From contig CM068549.1 of NCBI GenBank assembly GCA_035048495.1, positions 7,051,822-7,115,821 of the forward strand: a stretch of DNA of 64,000 nt, read 5' to 3'. Shown in pieces: positions 9,949 to 21,900 of the stretch (the first letter of the stretch is position 1; each line of letters starts with the position of its first letter). Both the position numbers and the translations under genes were made by a program. The notes under the pieces were generated by a model. The model searched no databases and was not told where the DNA came from. It saw only the letters and a program-made list of their open reading frames with translations. Origin of the DNA: Euptelea pleiosperma (lineage: Eukaryota; Streptophyta; Magnoliopsida; Ranunculales; Eupteleaceae).

Positions 9949-12900
9949 CTAGATCACAAAATAAAATTTGAAGATTGATGAGTTCAATTACAATCCAATC
10001 AAAGTAAACCAAGCATAATTAGGAAGAAAATTTTGCAAAGCATCCCACTTCTCACCTTAACATGCTTAATACCTTGTTTCTTCCAATCTGACGGTTGATA
10101 GTAGCGAGTAGTGTTTGTCAGATCAATCACTAAACCGAGCTGGGAAAAAAACATAACGTTAAACAGAACTCAAAACTTCATTCACACGGAGAAGGGGTAA
10201 CTAATATTGTAATTATTTTTGACAATATTTTCTATAAAACTCCTAGAGTAACTAAATGAGAGATGCTTAAATGATAACAAATTTATTGGAGATTGAGAGA
10301 CATGGTAAGATGGAAAGAACAATGATAATACTAGGTATTAAATTTCAACATATTTAGATAAAATATACTGGGGCAGGGGGATAAAATGACTAATTATATC
10401 CTTACTAATATAATGACTAATGGATGTGGGAAGATGTAGATGAGTCCTCACCAAAAATTAGTAATTTTTAAAATTTCTAACCCTACCAAATATGGACCTA
10501 AATTTACTGGAGATCATCCTCACAAAAGATCAGCCCTTAACTCATATGCATGTGGGCCCCACATCCATTAGTCATTATATTAGTAAGAATAGCATTAGTC
10601 ATTTTATCCCAGCCCAATATACTGAAATATTTCCATTTGCGTAAGGATAGAAATGAAACATCACCAAAACATTTCTATTTCCATAAATAATATTGATTTT
10701 TTGCACTTAAGAATATATAAAAACTAATTAATGATGAGGGAAGGAAGATGGATATTAGTAAATTCGTATAATTAAGACATGCAATGGAGAGCCCATAACA
10801 TATAATTCTCAATGATTAGTATATGTGAACTCTAGTATGTATAATTTAATTTTTGCAATTAAAAAAATTAAAAAAAAAAAAAAAAGGAGACCCGTAGGTC
10901 GCAGATCCATGTGATTATAACTTCCTGAAGTTGTAACAGAGATTTTTTTTATAATGTTTCCACACTAAGGCTCATGAAGGTTCACCTAAAACCCAACCCA
11001 AAAAAATTATTTTTGATTTATTTTTCATTGTTTGATGAGTGCAATAAACGAACCAAAAGACCTTAGCCCCTTCATCCTAAACTCCCCACAAGGGCATGAA
11101 ATAGATTGGGCCAGATCCATGTAGAATTGAATATAGACCAATTTTTTGTAAGTGTCAACCCATATACAAATCCGATCTGGATCCGCAGCACAAAATATAA
11201 ATCAGGCCAATAATTCGCATATGATGAACTGAACCCAACCAGGCCAATAATTCGCATATGGTGAACTGAACCCAACCTGTGGACAAAAATATAGGTTGGG
11301 ACAGGAAAAAATCCATTTTGAATGTTCTATAACAAGGATCGGATTCAACACCCCGGCCCATATTCGACCACTCGTACAAATGTTCCGAACCCTCAACTTG
11401 GACCCAATTCGGGTCTAATTCCTTATAATAGATTATTAAGGATCCAAACCCATTAAATACGAGTATGGTGGTGTAGGAAGAAGATAAAAAAGATGAGGAA
11501 TGTAGAGCACTCATCAAAGTCCTCAACTGATAGTGGAGAAAGGAAATAGAAAATATTTCAGGAAAATTTTCCTCAATTTTGTAGGAAAAGAAGAGGATAA
11601 ACTGGAATTGCTTTGTGATTGAAAACAAATTTTCCCACACCAAACACCCGTAATTGGTGAACCATACAGAGCTTAATTGAAATATTTCGATTTTTGAGCT
11701 AACCTAAATATACACCGAAATTGAAATTTAAAAACTTGCAAAGAATATACGAACGCCACTGTGAGAAACTGAGGGGAAAGTGATTTGCAAGCCTTATGAT
11801 TAATAGTAATAGATAAAAACTCTAAAAATAATGCTGCCAGTCATACATACATAGATCGAAGTTACAATTACCAAGTTGATACCATTACTACAAGACCTTA
11901 GTTGTAGGAAACTCCTATACAGGGTGACACTCCCACTCTAGAGCCGCGCTTCCACACTTCTAACTTGGAAGTGCTTCGGATTCACTTTTCTAAGTTGATA
12001 CAAACCCAATATTATTTGAGACGGACTCTTCATTCGCTAAACAAAAACTATGATAGGAAATATTGGAAACAAAGCTCAATGACTATGTTATGTTGTAAGA
12101 ACTTAAAAGGTTATGAAGATCATGTATTCTACCATACAAATAACATTACAAACTTCAAACAGAATTTATTAATTACTAATTTATCATATTATCCTAGACC
12201 TGTGACAAATAATATGCATACATATATAAGTGTAAAGGCTTTTCTTTATCTGTGGTCTATTTTTTGAACAAAATTCGGCGAAATTAGCCGAATTAATTCC
12301 GAATTTTGACTGACTGAATTAAAGTGAACATGTATTAAAAAATTTACAAAAAATCGCCGAATTAATTCGAAGTAAACAGTAAAAATTCAGCTAAAATTAA
12401 TTCGTTTCATTCGAAGTAAACAGTTAACTTAGAGAAGTTTGGAGAATTTTTTAGCAAAACGTTGGTAAAACACATTAATTTTTTAGATATGATAAAATAA
12501 AACAAGCATGATAAAACACTTATAACTTGTTATATCATAAAAACAACCCATTTAGAGCAACCTAAGCAGGATTAATATCGTCTCACTCATGTTGGCAAAA
12601 AATCTTTAAACTTCTCTAAGTTAGCGAATTTTTACAGAAATTCTCTAAATCGAATTGAACTTCCCCGAATTAATTCCGAATTTTAACTGACCGAAATCTA
12701 AGAAGAAGTCGAAGTTTAGAACCTTCAGAGGATGATTCTTTGAATCATTTGTTTTTAGATGGGATGAGTTGTTAGGTGTTCCTCCTTTGTGTTAAAGGAG
12801 CTGGCCCTTTTTCTATTTCTTTTGGGGTTCTCCCCTTTTTATTAATTCATACTTACTTATCGAAAAACAATAATAATAACATGCATACATATATCCTTGC

Positions 12901-15900
12901 AAAATAATTTAATTGTGGGATAAAGTTACTGATGCTTTTTGACATAAAACGACCTTTTTGACTTAGAAAATGACATGTAGTCATGAGGATCGCGTGAAGA
13001 TGAGTCGAGGCTGTTTTTTTAGCATCCTCACCAAAAATCAGCAACTTCTAAAGCTTCTAACCCTATCAGATGGACCTAAATTTAACAGTGATGTGTGTGT
13101 ATATATAGACACATACACACACACTTCTCGGTTGTTCCAAGCACTAGAGTTTTCTTAAAACAACCTCATCCTCGCTCATGCTAGTGCATCTCTCCCGCAC
13201 CCGCTCCTGCTTTGTGCAACTAAGTACAAGACATGCCATTCATTGAAACATTCAAACATAAACAAATTGATATCTAGTTTATGGAGCCCAAAATAAGGGA
13301 TGGAGCACCATATCATGACGCAGGACGGGAGAGTTGAATTCCTTAGATGAGATTAGGGTTAGGAGTTAGGGTTTCCAATATGAAGAGAGAGAGAAGAGAG
13401 AGAATTAGATTGAGGAATTGGATGTCTTGTGTTAATTCACAATTGCCCCATAAATCTTATTTATGGAAAAGGGTTACATAAAGAAAGGACAAGTATACCC
13501 CTCATAAGAGGTATTTACAGAACTACCCCTATACAAGATAAATACGTATTTCTACGTATCTGATAACACTCCCCCTCAAGTTAGCGCATAGATATCTTTC
13601 ATGCCCAACTTGCATAAACATCTATGAAATTGCCAACTGGGAACTCCTTTAGTGAAGACATCTGCTACTTGCTCATCTGTCTTCACAAAGGGGGTACAAA
13701 CCTCCCCAGATACAATCTTCTCCCGAATGAAGTGGCGATCCACTTCAATATGCTTGGTCCGATTATGTTGCACCGGATTGTGAGCAATGCTGATAGCCGC
13801 CTTGTTGTCATAGTACAAGCTCATGGGTCCCAAGACTGGAAAGCCAAGTTCAGCCACCAACATCTTCAACCAGAGTATCTCACACAAGCCATGGGCCATT
13901 GCCCTAAATTCTGCCTCTGCACTGGATCTGGCAACTACTGGTTGCTTCTTGCTCCTCCAGGTAACTAGATTGCCTCCCACGAAGGTGCAATAGCCTGAGG
14001 TAGATCCCCTGTCATCCTTGGCACCAGCCCAGTCTGCATCAGTATATGACTCTACTCTCATGTGGCCATTCTTCTGAAAAAGAAGGCATCGGCCAGGGGC
14101 AGACTTGAGGTATCTCAATATCTTGTGAGCTGCCTCTAAATGAATCTCCCTAGGAGAATGCATGTACTGACTGATAACACTGACTGCATAGGTAATGTCT
14201 GGACGAGTCAAGGAGAGGTAGATCAACCTTCCAACCAATCTCTGAAAGCTCCCCACATCTTGTAAAGGTATACTACTCGAGTCGGCCAGCTGGTGATTCT
14301 GCTCTATGGGAGTCTCCACTGGCTTAGCTCCCAGCTTGCCAGTGTCCTTCAATAGATCTAGGACATACTTCCTTTGTGAGATGAAGATCCCTTGGCTGCA
14401 TCTTGCAACTTCTATGCCAAGAAAGTACTTGAGGAGTCCCAGATCTTTTGTCTCAAACTCGCCTGCTAGATGATCATTTAGCTTGATCACCTCCTCTGCA
14501 TCATTCCCTGTCAGAATGATATCGTCAACATAGATAATGAGGGACATAGTGCTCTTCCCTAGGTGCTTCACAAATAGGGTGTGATCGGCTTGGCTTTGAG
14601 TATATCCCAGCTTCTTCACTACTAGAGTGAACCTCTCAAACCAAGCTCTGGGGGATTGCTTAAGCCCATAGAGGGCTTTCCTTAGACGACACACCTTGCT
14701 GCTGTCCCCTGGGGGAGTGAACCCTGGAGGAGGTACCATATAGACCTCTTCATGCAGATCACCATGAAGGAACGCATTCTTCACATCCAGCTGATGCAAA
14801 GGCCATGCTTGGTTTGCTGCTACAGACAACAATACCCTGATGGAGTTCATCTTTGCAACGGGTGCAAAAGTCTCCACATAGTCAATCCCGTAGGTCTGAG
14901 TGTACCCTTTGGCAACCAGTCTGGCCTTGTACTTCTCTACTGACCCATCGGCCTTGTACTTCACTGTGAACACCCATCTGCATCTAACCGGCTTCTTGCC
15001 TCTTGGCAAGTCAACAAGCTCCCAAGTTTTGCTCTTATCCAGCGCATTCATTTCTTCTACCATAGGAGCTTTCCATCTAGGGTGTGCTAACCCTTCTGCC
15101 ACGGAAGAGGGAGTGGGAATGGTGGAAACTGATGTGATAAAGGCTATGTATGAAGGTGACAAGGCATCGTAAGAAACGAAGTTGCTCAAAGGATGTTGAG
15201 TACAACTTCTGATGCCTTTTCTAATAGCAATATGAAGATCAGAATCATCAGTAGGCAAAGGAATGACAGGTATAGAGAGAGATGGAGGATTACCTGGATC
15301 CGAGGAGTGAACCACTGGTCCTGGATCAGCTGTGACTGTCGCCCTTCTGCTATAGACTTTAAGCTCCTTCTGAGCTCCAGGAGCACTATCAATCACACTA
15401 GTAGTATGAGTGGGTGGAGGCCTCTCAAACTCTAGAGGAGGAGATAGGGATATAGCAGGAAGATGAACATTCCACCTCTCTTCATTACTACTCTCCCCCT
15501 AAAGAGAGGTGGGAGAGAAAAAGGAAAGCTCCTCACGAAAGGTGACATCCATGCATACAAACTTCTTTCCAGAGGATAAATGGTAACACTTGTACCCTTT
15601 ATGAGTAAAGGAATAACTGAGGAAGACGCACTTAAGTGCTTTGGGATCGAGTTTGGTACGATGAGGACCAAGGATATGTACATAACATACTCAACCAAAG
15701 ATGCGAGGAGGAACAGAGAAAAGAAGAGAATCAGGGGAAAGAACCTGAAGAGGAGATTTAAAATTGAGAACACGAGAGGGTATTCTATTACTCAAGTAGG
15801 CAACCGTCAACACAGCATCTGACCAATAGGTCTTGGGGACATGAGAGCCAATCAAAAGAGATCTAGCTATCTCAGTCAAATGTCGCATTTTTCTCTCAGC

Positions 15901-18900
15901 TACACTATTCTGTTGAGGGGTGTAGCTACAAGAATTTTGATGACAAATCCCATGGTCAAGAAGGTAGTGTTGAAGGCCCCCAAACATATATTCTCCACCC
16001 TAGTCAGTACGAAGAACCTTGATGGAGATACCATACTGGGCTTGGATCATCTTATGAAAACCTTGAAAGATGGAATGAGCTTCATCCTTGGTTTTCATGA
16101 GATAAACCCATGTACACCTAGTATGATCATCAACAAAGGAAATGAAGTAGCAGAAGCCAAAGATAGAAGTAGTTGGGGAGGGACCCCATACATCAGAATG
16201 CACAATGTCAAAACAGGTAGAACTTCTATTACCTCTGGAGGGATAATTTGATCTACAATACTTGGAGAGCTCACATGTCTTACAGTGTAAAGCAGAAAAA
16301 GAAATAGAAGTAAACAAACTTGGAAATAAAAGTTTCAAATACTGAAAAGAGACATGCCCCAGACGAGCATGCCAGTTCAAAACAACATTTATCCTACTAC
16401 TACTACTACTAGCAGAAGACTGTAGTGCTGTGGGCTCAGGAAGGCGTCCATCCAAAAGGTAGAGGCCATTAGCTTCATGTCCAATGCCAATCGTCCTCCT
16501 CGTCTTTAGGTCCTGAAAGACACAAGAAGTAGGGGAAAAAGTGACACTGCAGTTTCGGGTTTTAGTCAAAGCACTAACAGAAAGTAGGTTAGAAGTAAAT
16601 CTTGGAACATGCAAAACAGATGAAAGAGGCAATTGGGGAGAGGAAAAGATAGTCCCTTTCCCAGACACAGAAGATAAGGTGCCATCAGCTGTTTTCACCT
16701 TATCACGGCCAGAACAGATAGTATAACTGGAAAATAAAGAAGACATGCCCGTCATGTGTTCTGAAGCACCAGAATCAATGATCCAAGTGGGACTGTACGA
16801 TGGAAGAGACACATGATGAGCAGGTCTAGGGTTACCTAACTAGGCAAAGGAGGTGGATGATGTGGCAGAAGGACCATCCAGCTACTGAAGCAATCGTCGA
16901 AGGCCTGCAAGCTCTGTGGCTGAGATACCACCAGTCGGAGAGATAGTCAAAGACTGTCTAGGAGGAGCTAAACCCGAAGTATCCACACTGGCAGTATGAG
17001 CACCAGAAGACCCTGGCCGGCTAGGGCGACCATGTAACTTCCAACAATTGGCACTCACATGCCCTAACTTGCCACAGAAATCGCACTTGGGCCTTTCTCT
17101 AGTCAAGGACTTCCCGGACGAAGGTCCAGTAGGAGCATAGGATGGAGCTGAGACAGGAGTCGGATCAGAGGAGCCTCTCTGAGGCTGCAGTGACTGCTGA
17201 GGCTGATAAGCAGGAGAGGCAACTAGCACTGATCGCTCTAGAAGAGGATGCTCGCTCTGAAGAGAGATCCGCCTACTATCTTCACTTTGAAGATAGGCGT
17301 ACACCTCACTGAGAGAGGGAAGATCCATCCTGCTACTCAAGATCTGAACACGAGCCAGCTCATAAGAAGGATTGAGGCCAGCAAGAAAATCAAAGATCCG
17401 GCCATTCTCTATATATCGACGAAAGGGTGCAATCTCTGTGGGATTGATAGGCTGATAGGAGTAATAATGATCAAGCTCCTGCCACAAGGTACGGAGTGCA
17501 GTATAGTACTGAGAAAGAGACTTTTCCCCTTGCCAGAAGTGGGAGATAGTCTGTCACAGTTGAAATGCTCATCCATCGTTCTGCTGCTGCGAGTAGGTCT
17601 TCTCAGTGATCTCCCAAATCTCTTGCGCTATATGCATGAATAAGAAACTCGCACTGATATCAAGCTCCATAGAGTTGAGGAGCCATGACATGACAGTAAG
17701 ATCATCTGTCTGCCACTGTCGATAAGAGGGATCTGATCTGAGAGGCTTAACCATATCTCCTATAGTGTGGCCAAGTTTCCCACGGCTCCCAATGAACAAC
17801 TGTGCAGCCCGAGCCCAACGTAAGTAGTTCTTACCATATAACTTTACTGAGGTGATCTGCAAACTTGGGTTCTCATAGGCTAAGTGCTGCACTATAGGGC
17901 CTCCAACTCCATTGGAGGGAACTTCTGTGCTCACGTCTGACCCGAATGGAGAAACCAAGGAAGGTGGAGTAACCACGGGAGGTGGAGGATCTGCCATGAA
18001 GAATAATGGCCAAGAACAACTAGTAATACGGGCGGAAGATCAGTTTTAGATCCAGAGAGGACTAAAAACCAGCATCGAAGGTCAAGAAATCATCCAAATA
18101 GATCCTAATAGGCATGTAGGAACCAAAAAAATCTCCCAAAATAATCAAGAACACCCATACAACATCAGAAAGGGTGTATAAGAGGCTAGATTAAGGCAAA
18201 AAAGCTAAATATAGAGGCAAAACACTTGCCACAGGCCAGCATACCACTGACGAAAAGCTATTAGAGCTTTTAAGAGGTATTAGAAACAGATTGGGGAAGT
18301 TTTAGACCCAACCGACAGGCCAAAAAACGCTAAAGGCGTTACCGGCGGTAGCAAAGAGGGGGTTTTTTCGACCCAAAACCTTCAATACTCCATGGAATGG
18401 ATCAAGAATGGGTGCAATGGGTTTCTAAGGGAAAAACGAACCAGATCCAATGAAGAAATTAGGGTAAAAACCCTGTTCAATGAGCCGAAATCCAGAAAAA
18501 CGAAAATCAAGTACCGAAAATTGCTTATAAAATAATCAACAAAAAACTATGTAGATGTGCTCAAAAAATCAGGCAAAAATCACCATTAATTCCAGGGGAT
18601 CGAGATCTACCAGGAGTGAGAAGCTCAGAACAAACTAACCGTACAGGTGCTGACGTCATCTGTACAGATTGGTGACGTCAGCAGGTACAGAAAAAAACTC
18701 CCGGTGCCTTCTACAAACGACAATCCTTTGGTGAGGCTCTGATACCAAGTTGAATTCCTTAGATGAGATTAGGGTTAGGAGTTAGGGTTTCCAACATGAA
18801 GAGAGAGAGAATTAGATGGAGGAATTGGATGTCTTGTGTTAATTCACAATGACCCCATAAATCTTATTTATGGAAAAGGGTTACATAAAGAAAGGACAAG

Positions 18901-21900
18901 TATACCCCTCATAAGAGGTATTTACAGAACTACCCCTATACAAGATAAATACGTATTTCTACGTATCTGATAACAGGGAGTACCGTTCCGCGATTTAAGA
19001 AAGGAATGAAGAGGGTTACTATTCATGTGACACTATTCATGCAGCATTATTCACAGTCTAGTGGTATGATTTGGGTTTTCTTAGATAATAAATTGATAAA
19101 AAAAAGAAAATAGAGATGGAGAAAGAGGAGAGAATAAGAGGGAAGAGATAGAGAAAGAGATAGGGATAGAAAGATACATTCGGCTTCGCACCAAATTAGC
19201 TTGGCTTCGCAACAAGTGAGGATGGCTTCACACCACGAGAGATTTCTATTTCTTCATTCATAATTTTCATCATTTTAAAATCGAAGGGTACATCACTTTT
19301 TATAAGACTCCCTACTAGAACTTTCATAATTCTTATCTAATTGAAATTAGAAACTCGTAATACAAGTCAACTATTGCAATCAATAATAAAATCCTAATTG
19401 GAAACAAAATCTCAATTGAAAATCCTAGTTAAATTAAAACAAATCTTCGTGGGGTCCACTAAAACTAGTAAATTCCGGATTTTAGAATTAGTAAATTCAG
19501 GATTTTAATATAAATAATAAAAACGAGATTTACAATAAACAGTAATTTCGGGATTTACTATAAATAGTAAAAACATGAATTACTATAAATAGTAAATAGG
19601 ATCCCGAACCACTTGATTGGGCATTGATTCGATGTAGCGCGGACGATCGTAGTAGAATGCTCCCGCATCAAACCCTCCTAGTTGAAAAGAATTCGACCTC
19701 GAATTCAAGTTGAGATATTGCAATAGGCTTTTCCAACGGAAGAGATATTTAGAGTACTTTCCCTTCAGTTTCTTCTTTTGCATCTTCGACAGGTGTAAAT
19801 TTTCTGAAACATAGTCTATGTCCTCAACTCTTGCCTTTTTGGACAAGAAATCCTTATTTGTTCCATCTAGTTCATTTTCAACTGTCGATTCTGAAAAAGC
19901 AGAAACATCAGGTTTCGGACCGGAATATTCTATACTTTTTGTGTCGTCTTCAGTTGGAGTGTCTGAATCAAGGGAATCATCAACTTTTTTATTCTCCACA
20001 GCTACAGGCAGATCAATCTGCTTATCCTCTGTATTTTCTTCTGATTCAACTGTAGAAGCTTCAGGACTGGTTAATTCCTCAACTTTGGCTTTTTCTTCCT
20101 CGTCGATTCTTTCATTTTCCTTAGATGGAAAAACACCCTCTTGTTCAATGGCTTTCATCTGATCTTCACTACGGACAATCCTAGGTTTTAAGGATTCTAG
20201 TGGTGCATTAACTTGATGGAGTTGCTTTGCATGTGCCTGTTTTTGTTTCATACTCTCAGAAACCACATTGATATTATAATCATCTCTATCAATAACCTCC
20301 TGCGATATGGAGTTTTCTACACTACATGTGTACTCATAACCTTCCAATAAATCACCGGAAAGAGGTGGGAAAGTCGGCGGGCGGATTGAAACTCCAGCGG
20401 AGATCCTCGCCTCCAGTTTGCCCTCAATACGATTTATCTGATTGTTATTGGCATCACATTGGCTCTCCAAACGAGTTATTACATCATTTAGTTTTTTTTT
20501 TTTTTGATAAGTGAAAATATATTAAAAGGCCGAAGCCAAAAGATACAACTAGCCAGGGAGAGGCAAGTCAAGATGACCTACTCAAAGCCCCAACAAGATC
20601 ACAAACAACCAAACCCCCTTAACTCCCTTCCCTAGAACATATGCTCTCCCAACGGAACACAAAGTCTTCAAAGAATAAGCCCCTACACTCCGAGACCGCC
20701 TTCGACCATAAAAACATCAGCCCCTTAATGTTAAGGATTATAGCATGCACTTCCAATTCTTTATCTTCAAAAACCCTCTGATTCCTTTCCCTCCAAATGC
20801 CACAGATGATCGCTAGAGGGGTCATTTTCCATAGCACATTCCCTCTGGATGAGAACGCTTTAGACTTCCAACTCGTAAGAAGAACCATAAGAGAAGCCGG
20901 CATAACCCAACACACCCCGAAGTCCAACAAGAAAGCATTCCATATATTTGTAGCCGTCTCACAATGAAGAAGAAGATGGTCTACGGATTCCCCCTTAGTT
21001 TTGCACATCCAACAATAATGCACCAAGCTAAAACCTCTAGCCATCAAGTGGTCAGTGGTTAGGATATTGTCCAGAGAAGCTTCCCAAGCAAAGAAAGATA
21101 CTTTAGAGGGTATCTTGGGTTTCCAAACCGAGGACATAGGAAAAGTACTACCTTCAAATCTATTAAGTTCCATATAAAAGGACTTCACCATAAAAGCCTT
21201 CCCTTTGTTCCAGGACCACACTCTTCTATCCTGCACCAACGGTCTAAGGATGACATCCTGCAGCCTCGATATAAGACTGGAAAACGGATCAATCTCCCAA
21301 TCATTCAAGTTCCTTCTGAAACCCAAATTACACCCTCCTATCTCCCCTTCATATCTGTAGCATGCCTGAATTGACTGTCCTTTCCTCTCCAAAATAGAGT
21401 ACAACTCCGGGTAATCCTCCCTCAGCGGCTTATCACCACACCAGGTATCATCCCAGAAGCTGATTCTATTGCCAACGATCACGAACCAATCTGAGACATC
21501 TTTCAGGAATTTTAAACTTGCTCTGATACCAAATTTGACGCAAGACGAAGGAACCGTTCTATGATTTTTGGGAGGGAATGAAGAGAAGGTTACTATTCAT
21601 GGTACTATTCACACGACACTATTCACAGTGCTATGGAATGATTTGGGTTTTCTTAGATAAGAAACTGACAAAAAATAAGAGAGATAGAGAAAGAGATAGG
21701 GATAGAAAGATACATTCGGCTTCGCACCAAGTGAGGATGGCTTCACATCATGAGATAGATTTCTCAAAGAGATTTCTATTTCTTCATTCATAATTTTTTA
21801 TCCTTTTAAAATCGAAGGGTACATCACTTTTTATAAGACTCCCTACTTAAACTTTTCTAATTTTAATCTAATTGAAATTAGAAAACTCCTAATACAAGTC

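Larger units (their letters stand above)
13332..18975 (-). mobile_element. Complete young Ty1/copia retrotransposon copia-3
   Basis: A 5,644-bp element with both LTRs, primer-binding site, gag, protease, integrase, reverse transcriptase, RNase H and purine tract in one frame, interrupted by a few stops. The direct 5-mer GGGAG flanks it (13327-13331 and 18976-18980). It sits in the L4 3' LTR, so it is younger than L4. The LTRs differ by 4 substitutions in 228 aligned bases plus one 9-bp indel, which means recent insertion. Confidence 0.95.

Noticed and set aside
11155..11643. 162-codon minus-strand frame in intron 3
   Set aside because: No recognisable features, and it includes a 34-bp tandem duplication. 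Most likely chance.
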